DNA of 64,000 nt from Bdellovibrio sp. UBA4095 (GTDB lineage Bacteria > Bdellovibrionota > Bdellovibrionia > Bdellovibrionales > Bdellovibrionaceae), in assembly GCA_002381805.1 (NCBI GenBank), contig DFXZ01000004.1, positions 868,001 to 932,000 of the forward strand, written 5' to 3'. Below, one piece after another: positions 25,834 to 33,019 of this stretch (position 1 is the stretch's first letter; each line of letters begins with the position of its first letter). A model generated the notes under the pieces. That model searched no databases. It worked only from the letters and a program-made list of their open reading frames with translations, and was not told the DNA's origin. The translations under genes were made by a program, and so were the position numbers.

Positions 25834-26262
25834 CTAAAAGGTGATCTTCACAGAGTCGCTGGATTTTTTGGCGGGGCCATGAAAGACAGCTTCAATATTG
25901 TTGCCATCAGGATCCAGAACGAAAGCCGCGTAGTAACCGGGGTGATACGGGCGAGTTCCAGGTCCCCCATTGTCTTTGCCGCCTGCCTCAAGGGCAGCCT
26001 TATAAAATCGCTCGACCGCTTCTTTATTGGAAGCCTGAAAGGCTAAGTGAATTCGTCCGGTCAATTGGCCTTGAGCTGCTTGACTGCTCTGACTGGATAC
26101 AAAAAGCTCGTCGATCCAGAAAAAGTCGGGCCCTTCTCCGCCGAATGGTATATTTAAAGATGCACCGACTGCTTGGTAAAATTTCTTGCTGGCGTTGAGG
26201 TCTTTAACGACAAGTTGAAGGTGATCGATCAGACGGCCGCGATGAATTTCTTGAACTTCCAT
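25834..26262 (-). CDS. VOC-superfamily (glyoxalase/bleomycin-resistance fold) protein
   Basis: A 142-residue VOC protein: LIDHLQLVVKDLNASKKFYQ at the start, NKEAVERFYKAALEAGGKDNG in the centre and YYAAFVLDPDGNNIEAVFHG at the end, carrying the usual metal His and Glu positions. The substrate is unknown. ATG at 26262 follows AAGGAG by seven bases. It lies 11 bases downstream of another VOC gene, so both form one operon. Confidence 0.85.
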   Translation of the reverse strand: MEVQEIHRGRLIDHLQLVVKDLNASKKFYQAVGASLNIPFGGEGPDFFWIDELFVSSQSSQAAQGQLTGRIHLAFQASNKEAVERFYKAALEAGGKDNGGPGTRPYHPGYYAAFVLDPDGNNIEAVFHGPAKKSSDSVKITF

Positions 26263-26273
26263 TTTGTATCTCC

Positions 26274-27170
26274 TTATCTATTTTCGTAGGCTTTGCGCAG
26301 TTCATTGATATTAAGTTTCTTCATCTTGAGCATTGCTTCATTAGCGCGCTCAGCTGCGGCTTTATCGGGTCCGAAAACAAGCTCGTCGGTTCCCTCGGGA
26401 ACTATCTGCCAGGAGACTCCGAATTGGTCTTCGATCCAGCCACACTGAATTTCTTTTCCTGATTTAGCGATGGTATTCCAGAAATAGTCAACTTCGTCCT
26501 GGTTCTTACAAAGAACAGTGAACGAAATTGCGCCTGTCAGTGGTAGCGGAGCATTCTGACCTGCATCCATAATAACCATCTCGGAACCAAAAAATGAGAC
26601 TCTGGCATGCATGATGGAACCTTCGAGGCCTCCCTCGTTTTTGCCATATCTTTTGTCGACGATGACCTGGGATTCTTTGAACAGTTCGCAATAAAAAGGA
26701 ACTGCTTTAGCCCCAAGACCTTGCTTGTCGCCTCCGAAAATTATGCACGGGGTGATCTTCTGTGCTGCTCCTTCTTCAAGAAAGAGTTGCCAGTGCACGC
26801 CATATTTATCTGAAAAGAAGGCATAGCGCTTACTGAAAGGGTACTCACCCAACTCCATCTGTGTTTCTCCTCCGGGAGAGAGCTTCTTGTAAATAGAATC
26901 GAGCTCATCTGCCGAGCCACAGGTTACAAAAAGTGAAGTGGCTGGGGTGTGTTTGAAGTAGGGCCCACCGCGAAGTGCTTGCACTTGGAGTCCGGCAATT
27001 TGGAAGTCTACCGTAAGAACGGAGCCCTCTGGCATTCCAGAGACTTTCGCCGAAGAGGCCGAATAGTAGGTGGTTTTGTGAATCTTGGAATTCTTGAATA
27101 TTGAAGTATAGAGCTTTGCAGCTTCGCTCGCATCATCGGTAAACCATAAGCAAGGACTTATTTTTTGCAT
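26274..27170 (-). CDS. Two-domain PhnB-like VOC protein
   Basis: A 298-residue protein with two tandem PhnB-type (3-demethylubiquinone-9 methyltransferase-like VOC) domains. The first starts ISPCLWFTDDASEAAKLYTS, the second ITPCIIFGGDKQGLGAKAVP; both end with a GVHWQL or GVSWQI motif (YGVHWQLFLEEG and FGVSWQIVPEGT). Function is unknown; despite the domain name there is no methyltransferase fold. AGAAAGG precedes ATG at 27170. First gene of a two-gene VOC operon. Confidence 0.88.
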   Translation of the reverse strand: MQKISPCLWFTDDASEAAKLYTSIFKNSKIHKTTYYSASSAKVSGMPEGSVLTVDFQIAGLQVQALRGGPYFKHTPATSLFVTCGSADELDSIYKKLSPGGETQMELGEYPFSKRYAFFSDKYGVHWQLFLEEGAAQKITPCIIFGGDKQGLGAKAVPFYCELFKESQVIVDKRYGKNEGGLEGSIMHARVSFFGSEMVIMDAGQNAPLPLTGAISFTVLCKNQDEVDYFWNTIAKSGKEIQCGWIEDQFGVSWQIVPEGTDELVFGPDKAAAERANEAMLKMKKLNINELRKAYENR

Positions 27171-27318
27171 GAAGAACCTTTCTGATTAATATTGTCGAGA
27201 CATTTGATTAAAGGGATTCCTAAAAAAGGATAGCTTTCGCTACGGAGATTGGGAACTTCTTCTGTCGAGAATCTAAAAATTCTGCGGTCAAAGATTAGTC
27301 AAGATTATCTGTAGCTTG

Positions 27319-27332
27319 CGAATCGGTTCGCT
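27319..27332. promoter_or_regulatory. Inverted repeat upstream of the MFS gene
   Basis: GCGAATCGGTTCGC: a 5-bp stem with a TCGG loop, 78 bases before the MFS start in an otherwise featureless 239-base gap. It could be an operator or part of a leader hairpin; support is weak. Confidence 0.3.
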
Positions 27333-27409
27333 ATATTTGCCTGGTCTGGGGTTTCCTGAGAAAAAACATCCGTTTGACGAGTTTATTTTCTTCCCTTTAA
27401 TATCGATCA

Positions 27410-28666
27410 ATGACCAAGCCCCTTTCAGGCACAAAAGCCAGCGCAACATTCATTTTTATTACTCTTGTTATCGAAGCGATGGGCTTTGGAATTGTCATGC
27501 CTGTCTTGCCTGATGTCATTCGCAGATTGATCTCCGGCGAGGCAGAGGTCGCAACAATTTATGGCTACTTCATCGCCGTGTTTGCGGCTCTTCAGTTTTT
27601 GTTCGCACCAGTTCTGGGGAGACTTTCTGATAAATACGGCCGACGACCTGTGCTTCTGATTTCGCTTTTTGGCACTGGGGTCGATTACGTTTTTATGGCA
27701 TTGGCTCCAACTTTGGGTTTGTTGTTCCTGGGTCGCTTAATTTCGGGTATATGCGGGGCAAGTTATACTGTCGCAACAGCCTATTTGGCTGACATCAGTG
27801 ATGACTCGAATCGGGCGAAAAACTTTGGTCTGATGGGAGCTGGATTTGGTCTCGGTTTCATCCTGGGTCCCGCGATCGGCGGTGTTGTGGCTTCCCAAGG
27901 CGCAGCCTATCCGTTTTTGGTTTCTGCAGCATTGAATCTGTTAAACTTTGCCTTTGGCTATTTTGTTTTACCCGAGTCGCTGCCGAAGTCTCTACGTCGA
28001 GATTTCATCTGGAGCGAACTCAATCCGTTTCGTTCGCTGGTTGTTCTTGCATCGATGAAAACAGTTAGCTTGTTGGTGCTTGCGCATTTGCTATTGCAAC
28101 TTGCAGGTCAAACTCATCCTTCGATTTGGGCCATCTATACAGAAGCTCGATTTGGTTGGTCGGCTGCCGAAGTCGGACTTTCACTCGCGGCCGTGGGCCT
28201 ACTCAGTGCCTTTTCTCAAGGGGTGTTGACCGGGCCATTGGTGAAACGCTTTGGCGAACGTAAAGTGGGCTTGTGGGGAACTCTTGGGGAAGGTCTGGGT
28301 TTTATCGCGTATGGGTTCGCAGCGACTGGTGTCGTTCTCTATGGTGTATTGTTTGTGTCATCAATGTTTTGGGCGTCTCATCCAGCATTGCAGTCTCTGA
28401 TCAGTCGGGCCATTCCGCCGGGGAAGCAGGGCGAGCTGCAAGGTGCTTTAATGAGTCTGACAAGTTTAACCGCCGTGGTGAATCCTCTGATCATGACAAG
28501 AATCTTTGCAACGACCTCAGTTGCGGGCGGCGCCTTTTATTTGCCGGGCGCTCCGTACTACATTGCCGGTGTCCTTGCGCTGGGAGCTTTCATCAGCATC
28601 TGGCGCTGGGAAAAGCAACACTACGAAGCTCCTGCTGCACCTGACAAAGCAGCAGTGCAGGCTTAG
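27410..28666 (+). CDS. MFS transporter, TetA/drug-efflux type
   Basis: A 418-residue, 12-helix major facilitator of the TCR/TetA group: FIFITLVIEAMGFGIVMPVL in TM1 and motif A GRLSDKYGRRPVLL in the TM2-TM3 loop, plus GRLISGICGASYTVATAYLA and GFGLGFILGPAIGG (motif C). This layout fits proton-driven efflux. The resemblance to tetracycline exporters is generic and does not show resistance. Start ATG at 27410 has no evident Shine-Dalgarno. Confidence 0.88.
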   Translation: MTKPLSGTKASATFIFITLVIEAMGFGIVMPVLPDVIRRLISGEAEVATIYGYFIAVFAALQFLFAPVLGRLSDKYGRRPVLLISLFGTGVDYVFMALAPTLGLLFLGRLISGICGASYTVATAYLADISDDSNRAKNFGLMGAGFGLGFILGPAIGGVVASQGAAYPFLVSAALNLLNFAFGYFVLPESLPKSLRRDFIWSELNPFRSLVVLASMKTVSLLVLAHLLLQLAGQTHPSIWAIYTEARFGWSAAEVGLSLAAVGLLSAFSQGVLTGPLVKRFGERKVGLWGTLGEGLGFIAYGFAATGVVLYGVLFVSSMFWASHPALQSLISRAIPPGKQGELQGALMSLTSLTAVVNPLIMTRIFATTSVAGGAFYLPGAPYYIAGVLALGAFISIWRWEKQHYEAPAAPDKAAVQA

Positions 28667-28734
28667 AGTTTTTTAGATACGGTCTTAAGGCTCACGATTG
28701 ATTATTGTGAATTCATATTTCAGTCAAAGACAGG

Positions 28735-29493
28735 CTAGTGACATGGATTGAGGTGACCTACTTTAAGCCCTCTGAAGAAGTTGGAGCCCGTGCTGATCTC
28801 ATAGTCATGTAGAATCAGCGCTGGCTTGATGTAAAAGCTAATTGAAGTCTCGTCCGCTATTGACTCGAACAGTTTGATGTAAGATCGGACCGAAGCAAAA
28901 TCTCCTCGAGTTAACAGTGAAAAGGATTTTGCCTCTGCCAATTTAGCTGACCCCTCTTGAATTTTAGCGCTGCATTCCGACGATTCTGAATACTTGGCAT
29001 AAACCGGGAGCCAAAGTTTCTGATCAAAGGCATGCATAAATTCGTGAAAGGTTAAAGCGACTAACCACTCTTCGCTCCCAACAAGCCTTAGAATTTCGTC
29101 GCTAGAGGTTATTTCTCTGACCTTTGCAACTACACAATCTTTACAAAGATTAATTACCAAAATGGTGTGACCGAAGCTTTCTTGAGAATACAAAGAATTT
29201 CTATTGAGAACTCTTTGTGAATGGCTCACCTCTTCTGGAGACATGGGACGCGATGTGAAGGCATCAGATTCATTTGTCGAAGCTACGAAATTATCCCCGT
29301 TAACTGGATTGAAGAAAAATATTTCGGTAGTTCCAAAAGAAGATTCTTCGGAAATTTGATTCTTGTGCTTCAGTAGTTCGGTAAGAAGAGCCTGAATTTT
29401 GTCTTGGTTGAAGCTATTGCTGGTCGTGCCAGTCGCAATTTGCGGTAAAGAGTAAGTTAAAAGTAAGACTATCGCTAAAAGAGCTTTTTTCAT
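28735..29493 (-). CDS. Secreted protein with HExxH motif, putative metalloprotease
   Basis: A 252-residue protein with an N-terminal signal (KKALLAIVLLLTYSLPQ, then IATG) and a zincin-like motif VALTFHEFMHAFDQKLWLP near residue 150: HEFMH provides two metal ligands and the catalytic Glu. A possible third ligand could be a Glu further on (FESIADETSISFYI), but no Met-turn is evident. A two-cysteine CKDC motif lies near residue 115. The family is not recognised. ATG at 29493 (MKKA) is preferred to ATG at 29517; neither has a clear ribosome-binding site. AT-leaning composition. Confidence 0.65.
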   Translation of the reverse strand: MKKALLAIVLLLTYSLPQIATGTTSNSFNQDKIQALLTELLKHKNQISEESSFGTTEIFFFNPVNGDNFVASTNESDAFTSRPMSPEEVSHSQRVLNRNSLYSQESFGHTILVINLCKDCVVAKVREITSSDEILRLVGSEEWLVALTFHEFMHAFDQKLWLPVYAKYSESSECSAKIQEGSAKLAEAKSFSLLTRGDFASVRSYIKLFESIADETSISFYIKPALILHDYEISTGSNFFRGLKVGHLNPCH

Positions 29494-29672
29494 TGCTTGA
29501 GTGAATTTGCAAGCCACATGCCCAGATTTTGTGTCATCCGGGCTATGCTATTTCAAAGCCTTCGAAGTTGAGATGGCAAACTTTTATACAGTGACCAATA
29601 GGGTTCAGATGAGACCTCAAAACTTTTCGGCCTCGTCTTTCTGGTGTTTAAGTCTGTCCTGGAGTTGTGGCT

Positions 29673-30482
29673 TTACAGACCTACGATTCGACGCGCCTCG
29701 CCTCTCTCAAACGGGCTAAAGTTTTCGTCAATCATATTTTCTAAGTTTTCTCGGTCACTCACGATGGAGTGGAGGCGAGAGAGAGCTTTAAGCTTTTCTT
29801 TTTTCCAGCTGAATTCACCAATGACCATTCCTAGCTCATAGGCAGTTAAGCTGGGTTTCTTGTTCGTTCCCTCATAGGACCACAGATAATTTTCAATAAC
29901 TGCAAACTTATCGGAAGCCCAAGTCGCATCATCAAGTTGCTTCAAAAAGTCCGAATTGCTCATCGGGAAAAATCTTTTCGTAATTAACTTGCCTACATTG
30001 TAGACTTCAATTTCAGCTGAAACGGGCAAAAACACCTGCAATCGAACATAGCAACCGCCTTTAAGACCTACTATTTGTCCGTTCGTGATGCGAATAGAGC
30101 ACTGATAGGTTCCATAACTTTTTAAATCTAAGGTGTCGCCATTTGGGCGTGGTCTTAAATCCCCCCAGCTAGCTTGTTCTTTCCATACCTTATATATCCG
30201 CAAGTAGCCTTCGCCGGCGGGAATTTCGTGGCTATAGACGACTTCCACATCATCGTTAAAGCCAAAGGCATCAATATTTATTTTATTAAAACCGTCTGTT
30301 CTAAAATCAATTTCATCAATATGCGGATTGAATTCTGAAGAAACGGCAGTCCAATTAACTCGATTTTTTGGCTGTGGTTTATTAGCGGGATTATTTCCGT
30401 CAGCGCCATCCGATGAGCTGCCACCGCATGCCCCAAGAAAAGCTGCCACAAGACTAATTAATGTGAACTTTAAAAGCGTCAT
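29673..30482 (-). CDS. Lipoprotein of unknown function
   Basis: A 269-residue protein with signal LLKFTLISLVAAFLGAC (cysteine about residue 19), a GGSSSDGADGNNP linker and a soluble domain with strands such as YQCSIRITNGQIVGLKGGCY and VFLPVSAEIEVYNVG. The C-terminal 70 residues look helical. I recognise no family. ATG at 30482 follows AGGGGG. With the HExxH gene 180 bases downstream on the same strand it may form a secreted-protein pair. Confidence 0.7.
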   Translation of the reverse strand: MTLLKFTLISLVAAFLGACGGSSSDGADGNNPANKPQPKNRVNWTAVSSEFNPHIDEIDFRTDGFNKINIDAFGFNDDVEVVYSHEIPAGEGYLRIYKVWKEQASWGDLRPRPNGDTLDLKSYGTYQCSIRITNGQIVGLKGGCYVRLQVFLPVSAEIEVYNVGKLITKRFFPMSNSDFLKQLDDATWASDKFAVIENYLWSYEGTNKKPSLTAYELGMVIGEFSWKKEKLKALSRLHSIVSDRENLENMIDENFSPFERGEARRIVGL

Positions 30483-30665
30483 TATTCCCCCTAGGTGCTC
30501 TAAAACGTCGATTTCTAAGGAGTATCAACACCATTAAAGAATTGCAATTTACAAACCCCGAAGTGGCCGTGTCAAACCGAGGTCGTCGTATGCACCGAGG
30601 CTGCGACTTTGCGATACTCTTTCCTGGTGGTTTTTGAGGAAAGTACTCCAGAACTACTGAAGAGC

Positions 30666-31064
30666 CTAAGGTCGAACTTTCGTAGGGGTTTCTGGGGCTC
30701 TTTCGCCGAGATTTGAATGCGCTTGTACCAACTTCGTCAGCATTTTCCCAAGAGCATCTAAATCTTCACGTAAGCTCTTGTACTGATCTCTTGAAATCCG
30801 ACTCTTGATCATTAGAATTTCTATTAAGGGCACACATTCAAAAACTGATCCCCTGGCGATCCAAAAGAACTGTCTTTTATCAGCGAGATGCCAACGTCCA
30901 TTTCCCTCAGCAATGTTAAGCGGAATCGATAGCGAGGCCCTCGAAAGCTGATCAATAAAAGCGCGGTTGATAATATTCTTCTGCTCAGAAATCAAAGTCT
31001 CGATGGAAGTGGCAAATTGAAGTGATCTTTTATAGACATCTAGGTTTTCAAAAGTAAATGACAT
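30666..31064 (-). CDS. Four-helix-bundle protein of the S23/TIGR02436 family
   Basis: A 132-residue helical protein with the family pattern ENLDVYKRSLQFATSIE at the start, LSRASLSIPLNIAEGNGR in the middle and a central helix FFWIARGSVFECVPLIEIL. Relatives are encoded in 23S rRNA intervening sequences or stand alone, and the Avd protein of diversity-generating retroelements shares the fold. No reverse transcriptase is nearby. It is 200 bases from tRNA-Ser, beside an inverted-repeat element. Confidence 0.9.
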   Translation of the reverse strand: MSFTFENLDVYKRSLQFATSIETLISEQKNIINRAFIDQLSRASLSIPLNIAEGNGRWHLADKRQFFWIARGSVFECVPLIEILMIKSRISRDQYKSLREDLDALGKMLTKLVQAHSNLGERAPETPTKVRP

Positions 31065-31167
31065 ATCTGAAGGCGCTGCAAATTTAATCTAACAATCGGA
31101 ATCAAAAAGGACAGCAGCAGCAGCGAATGCCGTTCGAACTTCGAACACTTCGATTTTCGACTATCGA

Positions 31168-31236
31168 TTTTCTATTTTCGTTTTTGCGTAGCAAGGGCCG
31201 AGCTCGAGCTCCGCTCTGCGCACCGAAAATAGAAAA
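31168..31236. repeat. Large inverted-repeat element next to tRNA-Ser
   Basis: Perfect 13-bp arms TTTTCTATTTTCG (31168-31180) and CGAAAATAGAAAA (31224-31236) enclose 43 bases containing the palindrome GAGCTCGAGCTC, flanked by GCGTAG and CTGCGC, which can extend the stem. Direct repeats AAAATAG, AAAATGG, AAAATAG follow on the right. The whole could fold as one cruciform. No gene lies in 31065-31267. Confidence 0.65.
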
Positions 31237-31267
31237 TGGAAAATAGAGGATTTTTGCTTCGCAAAAA

Positions 31268-31357
31268 TGGCGGAGAGAGAGAGATTCGAACTCTCGTTAG
31301 GGATTAACCTAAACACGCTTTCCAAGCGTGCGCCATCAGCCACTCGGCCACCTCTCC
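31268..31357 (-). tRNA. tRNA-Ser (anticodon GGA)
   Basis: The minus strand folds as a class II tRNA: acceptor GGAGAGG paired with TCTCTCC (one G-U), discriminator G and an encoded CCA; D arm with GGCCGAGTGGC; anticodon stem-loop CACGCTTGGAAAGCGTG with anticodon GGA; a long variable arm; and T arm GAGAGTTCGAATCTCTC. Length 90 fits serine tRNAs. A TTTTTGC/GCAAAAA hairpin (31251-31267) abuts its 3' end. Confidence 0.97.
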
Positions 31358-31408
31358 GGAATCGATAAGAGGGCCAAGATAGCACGTTGCAAAGCGGCAA
31401 ATCAAGGA

Positions 31409-31906
31409 TCAAGGTGAAAAAAGGTCCTCTTGGGGGCTGGGCCTTTCGCGAATTATCGGCTGGGGTAGCGGCTTTCGGGCAGGATTGTAAAAGAAATTCC
31501 AATAAACAATCTGATACACCAGAAAAACCCAAACTCCGGCAGCTACCGCGGCGATCGAGAACCTATGGGTGTCCCATTCCAAATACGCAGCAAATAAGAC
31601 CAGAGGATGCATTAGAAACAAAACTGCATGCAGCCACATTTCACCGCCGGTGCAATACTTGTGGTGGATCCACTCATCCTTGGTCACCAGGGCGCAAGAG
31701 ACAGCCGCCATGGCTATGTAAACCCATTCGGTCATCGGCGTGCGATTTACAAAAACTAAAAATACGAAGCAGGCAATGGTCATCGCCGTGTCGATGGGAT
31801 GACCGATTCGCTCCCAGCGCGGCAGTCCGCGTTTGTGATGAAAAAAGAACTCATCCACAAAAATGGAAAAACCTTGGATCGCCGATGCGACAAGGAACAA
31901 GCTCAT
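31409..31906 (-). CDS. Small membrane protein with repeated DE-HHK histidine motifs, partner of the polyketide synthase
   Basis: A 165-residue protein with about five hydrophobic helices and a Pro-rich cytoplasmic tail. Two related polar segments sit between the helices: DEFFFHHKRGLPRWERIGHP (about 18-37) and DEWIHHKYCTGGEMW, then LHAVLFLMHP (about 77-101). Each has Asp-Glu, a His-His-Lys, a later Glu and a His-Pro, suggesting an internal duplication and a metal site, as in membrane diiron hydroxylases. No family is recognised. ATG at 31906 overlaps the polyketide synthase stop by four bases (ATGA). Confidence 0.7.
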   Translation of the reverse strand: MSLFLVASAIQGFSIFVDEFFFHHKRGLPRWERIGHPIDTAMTIACFVFLVFVNRTPMTEWVYIAMAAVSCALVTKDEWIHHKYCTGGEMWLHAVLFLMHPLVLFAAYLEWDTHRFSIAAVAAGVWVFLVYQIVYWNFFYNPARKPLPQPIIRERPSPQEDLFSP

Positions 31907-33012
31907 AACTTTTCCATCAGACTCGCACAAATTGTCAGGCCGGGGCCAAAGGCATAGCTGACGATTTGAGTTCCAGAAGGAATGTTTTCATCGTGCAGAA
32001 TTTTCTCCCAAATATGGGGGAGAGTTGCAGAGGACATATTTCCTCTTTCCAGAAGAAGTTGTCGACTGGAGCTGACTTGTTCGTCATTCAAACCAAGATT
32101 CTTTACGACTTGATCAATAATTTTTGGACCACCGGGATGAACAGCGAAGTGTCCTTTTTTAATGATATGATCACAGTCGAAACCCCGATGGTTCAGCCAC
32201 CGACAGGTTAAATCACGAATCACTTCACCCACCATGCCAGGAACATCTTTCGAGAGTGACATTTTCATGCCCCAGTCTGAAACCATCCATTCCATGGCGT
32301 TCTCGCTGTCAGGAATCAGCTCCTCATAAATAGAGTGAACTTTGAACCCTTGCGGGGGAGCCTCCGCCGTCATCGAATAAGCGATACAGCCGTCGGCGAA
32401 AAGGCTTTGAATCACCATTTGCTCTAGCGAGGGATCCTGGGGATTCAGATGCAGACTGCACAACTCGGTATGAACCAAGTCGACGGATTTTTTATTCCCC
32501 AGAATTGATGGATTCGAAAGAAAGCCCGAGGCCATGCGGAGCGCTGGGAAAGCCCCATAGCATCCCATGTGATATGAGTGAGTCACAGTGATTCTTTTGG
32601 TCGATTTCGCTGCCACTTTTTGTGCAGCACTAGGCGATACATAGCCGGTGCAGCTGATATGAATAATATCATCGGGATGAGTTCGGTCTTGGTAAATTTG
32701 CTTGAAAAGATCTGTCACAGTTTCGTGGTAGAACTCGTGACGGCGGTGCATACTCATGCCTTTGGGATTTTCATGGATACGGTAAATGACCTTTTCGTCC
32801 CATTCGCTGGCCAGGACATCAGGTAGAAAATAGCGACGAGTGGCAATCTGGTTTTCATGGCAGCCCACTCTTTGCAGCATTCGCAGATAATCGTGCTCTG
32901 TGTAAGTTTGTTTGTCATGCGAGAGTTCATAGGCCTTTGCAAGCCACTTTATTCCCTCTCCGTGTTCTGTCGAATAAGGCGGAACTATTGAGTGAAAGTT
33001 ATTTAAGTACAT
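31903..33012 (-). CDS. Type III polyketide synthase (chalcone synthase-like)
   Basis: Condenses malonyl-CoA onto an acyl starter to make resorcinols or pyrones. The triad is intact: Cys in SYHMGCYGAFPALRMA (about residue 150), His in FAVHPGGPKIIDQV (about 291) and Asn in ERGNMSSATLPHIW (about 325). HISCTGYVSPSA and the thiolase-fold C-terminus YAFGPGLTICASL are also present. Length 369 is typical. ATG at 33012 is chosen; TTG at 33030 lies only one base from GAGGA. It sits between an NDH-2-like gene (seven-base gap) and a His-motif membrane protein (four-base overlap), so the three form one operon. Confidence 0.9.
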   Translation of the reverse strand: MYLNNFHSIVPPYSTEHGEGIKWLAKAYELSHDKQTYTEHDYLRMLQRVGCHENQIATRRYFLPDVLASEWDEKVIYRIHENPKGMSMHRRHEFYHETVTDLFKQIYQDRTHPDDIIHISCTGYVSPSAAQKVAAKSTKRITVTHSYHMGCYGAFPALRMASGFLSNPSILGNKKSVDLVHTELCSLHLNPQDPSLEQMVIQSLFADGCIAYSMTAEAPPQGFKVHSIYEELIPDSENAMEWMVSDWGMKMSLSKDVPGMVGEVIRDLTCRWLNHRGFDCDHIIKKGHFAVHPGGPKIIDQVVKNLGLNDEQVSSSRQLLLERGNMSSATLPHIWEKILHDENIPSGTQIVSYAFGPGLTICASLMEKL

Positions 33013-33019
33013 GAATAAA

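Noticed and set aside
30666..31236. Diversity-generating retroelement (Avd-like protein plus repeats)
   Set aside because: The four-helix-bundle fold is shared with Avd, but there is no reverse transcriptase, template/variable repeat pair or target protein in the window.
28670..31357. tRNA-bounded integrated element with att repeats
   Set aside because: I found no copy of the tRNA-Ser 3' end at the far border, and no integrase. A GAGAGAGAG run near 29775 is a chance match inside a lipoprotein gene.
31387..31908. 173-residue plus-strand ORF across the His-motif membrane protein
   Set aside because: It is antisense to a gene with clear TM helices and operon overlap, and has a shadow-like, Arg/Pro-rich composition.
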